DNA of 64,000 nucleotides, from NCBI RefSeq assembly GCF_029051685.1, contig NZ_JAACFT010000023.1, positions 1-64,000 of the forward strand, given 5' to 3'. The stretch comes from Bradyrhizobium sp. CSA207. GTDB lineage: Bacteria; Pseudomonadota; Alphaproteobacteria; Rhizobiales; Xanthobacteraceae. Positions 60,361 through 64,000 of this stretch are shown here, one piece after another. Within the stretch, counting starts at the first letter, position 1. Each line of letters begins with the position of its first letter. Below the pieces are notes generated by a model. It was given only the letters and a program-made list of their open reading frames with translations, ran no database searches and had not been told where the DNA came from. Both the position numbers and the translations under genes were made by a program.

Positions 60361-61674
60361 ATGGCACTCGAGGATCGCTACGGCCTGCCGCTCTCCACCG
60401 CTTCGCACGAGGCGGCATCCGCCTATCGCGAGGGCGTCGACCTCATGCTGGCGGGCTGGACCGGCACGGCAGAGATGTTGGAGCGCGCTATCACCGCCGA
60501 TCCGGATTTTGCGCTTCCCCATATCGCTCGCGGGCGCGTGCACGCCTTCTATCAGCAGGGCGATCTCGCGCGGCAGAAGGCGGCGATCGCGCGCGAGCTC
60601 GTCGCCAAACGCGGCACGGAGCGTGAGCGCTCGCATGTCGAGACGCTCGCGCTTGCGATCGAGGGCCGGCTCCCCGAGGCGCTCGCAGCGACGCTGAAAC
60701 ACATCGACGCATGGCCACGCGATGCCGTGGTGCTGTCGCTGCCGCTCGGCGCGTTCGGCCTGTTCGCCTTCTCCGGCATGGCCGATCACGACCGCGCGCG
60801 GCAGGAGCTGTGCGAGCGCGTCGCGCATCATTACGGCGAAGACTGGTGGTTCCTGACCCTGTACGGCTGGGCGATGACCGAGAACGGCAATGTCGCGCGC
60901 GGCCGCAGCGTCACCGAGCGTGGCTTCGGCCTGCGCCGGGCGAACGCTCACGCCGCGCATGCGGTGCTGCATGCGATGTTCGAGGACGGCTCGATCGAGG
61001 CGGCCGACCGTCTCGTCGACGACTGGATCCCTTCTTACGACCGCGCCGGCATCCTGCACGGCCATATCCGCTGGCACCAGGCGCTCGGCGCGCTGGAGCA
61101 TGGCGATGCGGCGCGCGCGCTTGCGATCTATGCCGATGTGCTGCAGCCCTCGGCTACGCAGGCGCCGCCGCTCAACGCCATCACCGATGGCGCCTCGCTG
61201 CTGTGGCGCCTGTCCGCTTACGGCGACGCCGTGCCGAAGGCGCTCTGGCTCGAGGCCGACGCCGCTGCGCAAAAACTGTTTCCGAAATCGGGCCTGCCGT
61301 TCGCCGACGTCCACATGGCGTTATACGCCGCGGCAACGCAAAACCGCGAGGCGCTTGCCGCGCGCCTCGCCGCGATCGAGCAGCGGCTCACTGAGGGCAA
61401 GCTGCCGGCCGGTCCTGTGGTGCCGACGATCTGCCGCGCCCTGGCGGCCTTTGCCGATGAGGATTACGCGGCCTGCGTGCATGCGCTCGCGCCTGTCCTC
61501 AGCCAAATCGTGCGCATCGGCGGCAGCCATGCCCAGCGCGAATTGATCGAGGACACCTTTATCGTCGCGCTCATGCGCGGCGGCGAGCTGCCCCGCGCCC
61601 GCGCTCTGCTGGATGCCCGCCTGCACCGTCGCCCGTCCCTGCGCGATGCGCGCTGGCAGGCGGCGATGGGCTAG
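60361..61674 (+). CDS. TTC38-like tetratricopeptide protein
   Basis: A 437-residue cytoplasmic all-helical protein matching the TPR-38 (TTC38) family. The segments MLERAITADPDFALPHIARG, HVETLALAIEGRLPEALAATLKHI and YGWAMTENGNVARGRSVTERG are typical, as is HAAHAVLHAMFEDGSIEAA. The family is conserved in bacteria and animals, but its biochemical role is unknown. It probably shares an operon with the aldo/keto reductase upstream. Confidence 0.87.
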   Translation: MALEDRYGLPLSTASHEAASAYREGVDLMLAGWTGTAEMLERAITADPDFALPHIARGRVHAFYQQGDLARQKAAIARELVAKRGTERERSHVETLALAIEGRLPEALAATLKHIDAWPRDAVVLSLPLGAFGLFAFSGMADHDRARQELCERVAHHYGEDWWFLTLYGWAMTENGNVARGRSVTERGFGLRRANAHAAHAVLHAMFEDGSIEAADRLVDDWIPSYDRAGILHGHIRWHQALGALEHGDAARALAIYADVLQPSATQAPPLNAITDGASLLWRLSAYGDAVPKALWLEADAAAQKLFPKSGLPFADVHMALYAAATQNREALAARLAAIEQRLTEGKLPAGPVVPTICRALAAFADEDYAACVHALAPVLSQIVRIGGSHAQRELIEDTFIVALMRGGELPRARALLDARLHRRPSLRDARWQAAMG

Positions 61675-61919
61675 CGCTTGGATGGCTTAGCACCTGGATG
61701 GTTTAGGTCTTGGGCAGCCTCCGCCACGAAAAAAACACGGCGGTCCCGGCAAGTGTCTGCCAGGACAGGTTGGCAATTCGGGCGAATCGCCCGTGGGTGG
61801 GCGCGGTGGTATTCCAGGCGGGCTTGGCGACACAAACGGGACCGCAACCAATTTGCGGTTCGATCGTTATTGGACGGAACTTTCCCGTCTCCGTGGTCCT
61901 CTGGCCTACGAGCCTCGCG

Positions 61920-62507
61920 ATGCGCCTCTGCCGACCGTTCCTCGCAGCAGCCCTCGTCGCCTCGATCACAGCCTTGGCAAGCCCTTGTTTTGCCGAGTCT
62001 TCCATGCCGATTCCGGTCAACAATCCGGCGCTGTATAACCCCTTCGTTGACCTGCTGGCGCTGATGTCCGGCCACTGCAAGACGTTGAAGGTCGCCGGGC
62101 GCAGCTTTGCCTGCAAGACCGTGGCCTACGCCCATGGCGACAAGGGCCGGGTCAATTTCGCGGTCGCTGTCGACGATCCCAGCGACGACAACCACGTGGT
62201 GTCGTTCTCGGGCGAGAACGGCAAGCGGGCCGACGACAATTCCTACGAGCTGCCGATCGACCGCATGCTGCTCAACTCCAAGGACCGGCCCAAGGTCGAC
62301 GGCCTGCCGGTACCGGCCGAGCAGACCTCCACCGGAACTTGCCGCCAGACCGGCAATTTCGCCGCCAAGCAGGTGTCGGATGTCACCTGCTCGGCCACCG
62401 ACAGCGAGGGCCGGAGATACGAGCTGCTGTTCGTCTCCGACGGCACGCCGGTCAACGTACGCCGGATCCGGCAGTCCGCGCCGTCGATCCAGGATCCGTT
62501 CAAATAG
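61920..62507 (+). CDS. Exported hypothetical protein
   Basis: A 195-residue protein with a signal peptide (MRLCRPFLAAALVASITALA to about CFAE) and a mature beta-rich domain with four Cys, in HCKTLK, FACKTV, GTCRQTG and VTCSATD. The segment RVNFAVAVDDPSDDNHVVSFSG is notable. The ATG at 61920 starts the leader; the frame is open to 61710 without leader features. Function unknown, periplasmic or secreted. Confidence 0.76.
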   Translation: MRLCRPFLAAALVASITALASPCFAESSMPIPVNNPALYNPFVDLLALMSGHCKTLKVAGRSFACKTVAYAHGDKGRVNFAVAVDDPSDDNHVVSFSGENGKRADDNSYELPIDRMLLNSKDRPKVDGLPVPAEQTSTGTCRQTGNFAAKQVSDVTCSATDSEGRRYELLFVSDGTPVNVRRIRQSAPSIQDPFK

Positions 62508-62515
62508 ATTTTCTT

Positions 62516-62542
62516 GCCTCTCCCGTAAGAACGGGGAGAGGG
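62516..62542. terminator. Hairpin between convergent genes
   Basis: CCTCTCCCGT and ACGGGGAGAGG form a nearly perfect stem with a short AAGA loop and a one-base bulge. It lies between the convergent exported-protein gene and the oleate hydratase gene and resembles half of repeat family F. Confidence 0.5.
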
Positions 62543-62553
62543 GGAAGCGATCC

Positions 62554-64000
62554 TCACGCGAACGCCTTCTCCAGCGTTGCAAAAATCACCGCGAGCGATT
62601 TGTCGTGGCGGGTCACCGGCGGGATCGGGCGATCGATCTTCATGAGCTGGTAGACCGCGGTCTGCGCCGCACGCACCGAATATTCGACGGTGAAGACGAC
62701 GTCGTCGGGAATCTCGACAAACTGGCTGACGAAGGCAAGGTTGACCGAATTCCGGGGCACCGGCAGCGGACGGTCGGTCGCAGCCCGCGGCATGAACATG
62801 CTGGTGATGTAGGGCATGCGGCAGGGAACGCAGATCGCGTCGTCGAACACGCTCGCATCGAAGTTCAAATGTCCGCAGAGCTCCTTCAGGATGTCGGCGC
62901 CACCGCAATCGGACATTGGCCTCGCGACGAAATTGCCGACTCGGTCCGGATGCAGCGCATAGCCCCAGAACACCTGGACGCTCTCCGGCTGGCCGACGAA
63001 ATGAGGCTGGCGATAGAGCACCACCGACATCAGCCAGTTCGAATCCTTGAACGTGACGAGCCCGCCGGTGCCGGCCCGGTTGCCGGAGAACGCCTCCATC
63101 CGGTCGAAGAAGCGCGGATCGCGGCAGGTCACCGTGAAGGACAGCCAGTACGATTCCGGGATCGAGGCGTTGAACGCTGCGGGGTTACCGAACTCGGGGC
63201 GGCCCCTGGCGATCTTTTCCCAGAGCGCCCAGCCCTGGCTGTCGACCTTGGTCAGCCGCGGCGGCGGCTCGGTCATGCTGCCGAGGCTCGAGGCATCCGT
63301 CATCGAGCCATTCTGGAAGAACACGAGGTCGCCATCCTCGATCCCGACATTGGCGGTGCGGCCGTCGCGATCGAGCACGAGCTGGTGCACACGCACGCGC
63401 TCGCCGTCGCGCTCGAACGCCATGTCGGTGACGCGCGTGCCCCGGACGAACTGCACGCCCTGCTCCTTCAGCCAGTCGGTCAGCGGCCGCACGATCGCGT
63501 CATACTGATTGTAGGCGGTGCGCTTGACGCCCGCGAGCGTCTCGATGCGCGGAAATTCGTTCATGAAGCGGTGCAGGTAGCGCTTCAACTCGACCGCACT
63601 GTGCCAGGGCTGGAAGGCGAAGGTGGTTTGCCACATGTACCAGAAGTTGGACTCGAAGAATCCGGGCGATAGCCAGTCGGTGATGCGGCTTGCACCGAGC
63701 TTTTCCTCGGATGCCTCCGTGAGCCGCAACAGCTCGAGCCGGTCGCGCGCGGAAAAGCCCATGGTCGAGACATCGACCTTGAAGCGGTTGCGGTCGACCA
63801 GACGCGCCCGGGAATGCGCGGGGTTCTCCCGGTTGAACGCGACGGTCTCCTCGCGCACGCTCATGCCGGCACGTTCGAGCGAAGGAATGCTCGACAGCAG
63901 GTCCCAGGTGCATTCGTAATGATCGGTGGTGAGCATGCGGCCGCCGCGCAGCGAATAGGCGCCGTTCGCAAGCTGGGCGCCGTCGAGGCTGCCGCCCAGC
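62554..64000 (-). CDS. ohyA: Oleate hydratase (MCRA family), 5' end cut by window edge
   Basis: This FAD-dependent enzyme adds water to the cis-9 double bond of oleic and related fatty acids. About 482 codons are in the window; the frame is open to the right edge, where GGSLDGAQ lies just outside the first full stretch and the N-terminal FAD motif would be further upstream. Family landmarks are GGRMLTTDHYECTWDLLSSI, HRFMNEFPRIETLAG, GTRVTDMAFERDG and NSVNLAFVSQFVEIPDDVVFTVEYSVRAAQTAVY. The C-terminus ends VIFATLEKAFA. It suits the fatty-acid theme of the window; the gene product is membrane-associated in many bacteria. Confidence 0.92.
   Translation of the reverse strand, partial: LGGSLDGAQLANGAYSLRGGRMLTTDHYECTWDLLSSIPSLERAGMSVREETVAFNRENPAHSRARLVDRNRFKVDVSTMGFSARDRLELLRLTEASEEKLGASRITDWLSPGFFESNFWYMWQTTFAFQPWHSAVELKRYLHRFMNEFPRIETLAGVKRTAYNQYDAIVRPLTDWLKEQGVQFVRGTRVTDMAFERDGERVRVHQLVLDRDGRTANVGIEDGDLVFFQNGSMTDASSLGSMTEPPPRLTKVDSQGWALWEKIARGRPEFGNPAAFNASIPESYWLSFTVTCRDPRFFDRMEAFSGNRAGTGGLVTFKDSNWLMSVVLYRQPHFVGQPESVQVFWGYALHPDRVGNFVARPMSDCGGADILKELCGHLNFDASVFDDAICVPCRMPYITSMFMPRAATDRPLPVPRNSVNLAFVSQFVEIPDDVVFTVEYSVRAAQTAVYQLMKIDRPIPPVTRHDKSLAVIFATLEKAFA

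Overview
The window looks like chromosome of a slow-growing rhizobium, most likely Bradyrhizobium or a close relative (Alphaproteobacteria, Nitrobacteraceae). Supporting signs are the high GC content with strong GC at third codon positions, an ispH-thrB-rnhA cluster next to a DUF1013/TrcR gene, an NdvA-type cyclic-glucan exporter, many small exported proteins, and abundant intergenic palindromes of the kinds common in that genus. The genus assignment is inference from gene content; no 16S or other decisive marker is present.

Layout: 1-7240 is a minus-strand dipeptide/oligopeptide ABC transporter operon (binding protein, two permeases, two ATPases; the last ATPase runs off the left edge) with an M20 amidohydrolase upstream. 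7527-9880 holds a trypsin-fold/PDZ protein that has lost its catalytic triad, an alpha/beta hydrolase and a tiny membrane protein. 9961-16265 carries a DsbA-like oxidoreductase, a probable operon of two thioesterases plus LrgA/LrgB controlled by a divergent TetR regulator with two visible operators, two small exported Cys proteins, an AbrB-family membrane protein and DsbB. A tRNA-Leu(CAA) sits at 16422. 17611-20231 is a NarL-type response regulator overlapping a 7TMR-DISM-like histidine kinase. 20365-23404 is a run of small exported or hypothetical genes with a decayed GMC-oxidoreductase fragment.

23528-28303 groups two nitronate-monooxygenase-like flavoproteins, an acyl-CoA ligase and a TesB-like thioesterase. 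Then come aspartate ammonia-lyase, a DedA-like protein, a stand-alone HisE-like protein, a NitT/TauT-type binding protein, the NdvA exporter, a DD-carboxypeptidase with a histone-like tail, FadD, a peroxiredoxin, the rnhA-thrB-ispH operon, TrcR, OmpW, PrpE, a TPR/LprI-like protein and a CPA1 Na+/H+ antiporter. 50706-55270 contains an SDR and a TAXI-type TRAP transporter with its DUF1850 partner. The right end has small exported proteins, a Nudix CoA pyrophosphatase overlapping a divergent thioesterase, an aldo/keto reductase, a TTC38-like protein and a partial oleate hydratase.

The dominant theme is uptake (peptide ABC, TRAP, NitT/TauT-like) and acyl-CoA metabolism (three CoA ligases, four hotdog thioesterases, oleate hydratase), with envelope functions around them. 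No CRISPR array, prophage or intact insertion sequence was seen. The most interesting items are the triad-less protease, the TetR/double-operator/thioesterase-LrgAB unit, the paired NMO-like enzymes of which one lacks the usual His, and the several palindromic repeat families, one of which supplies the stop codon of a gene.
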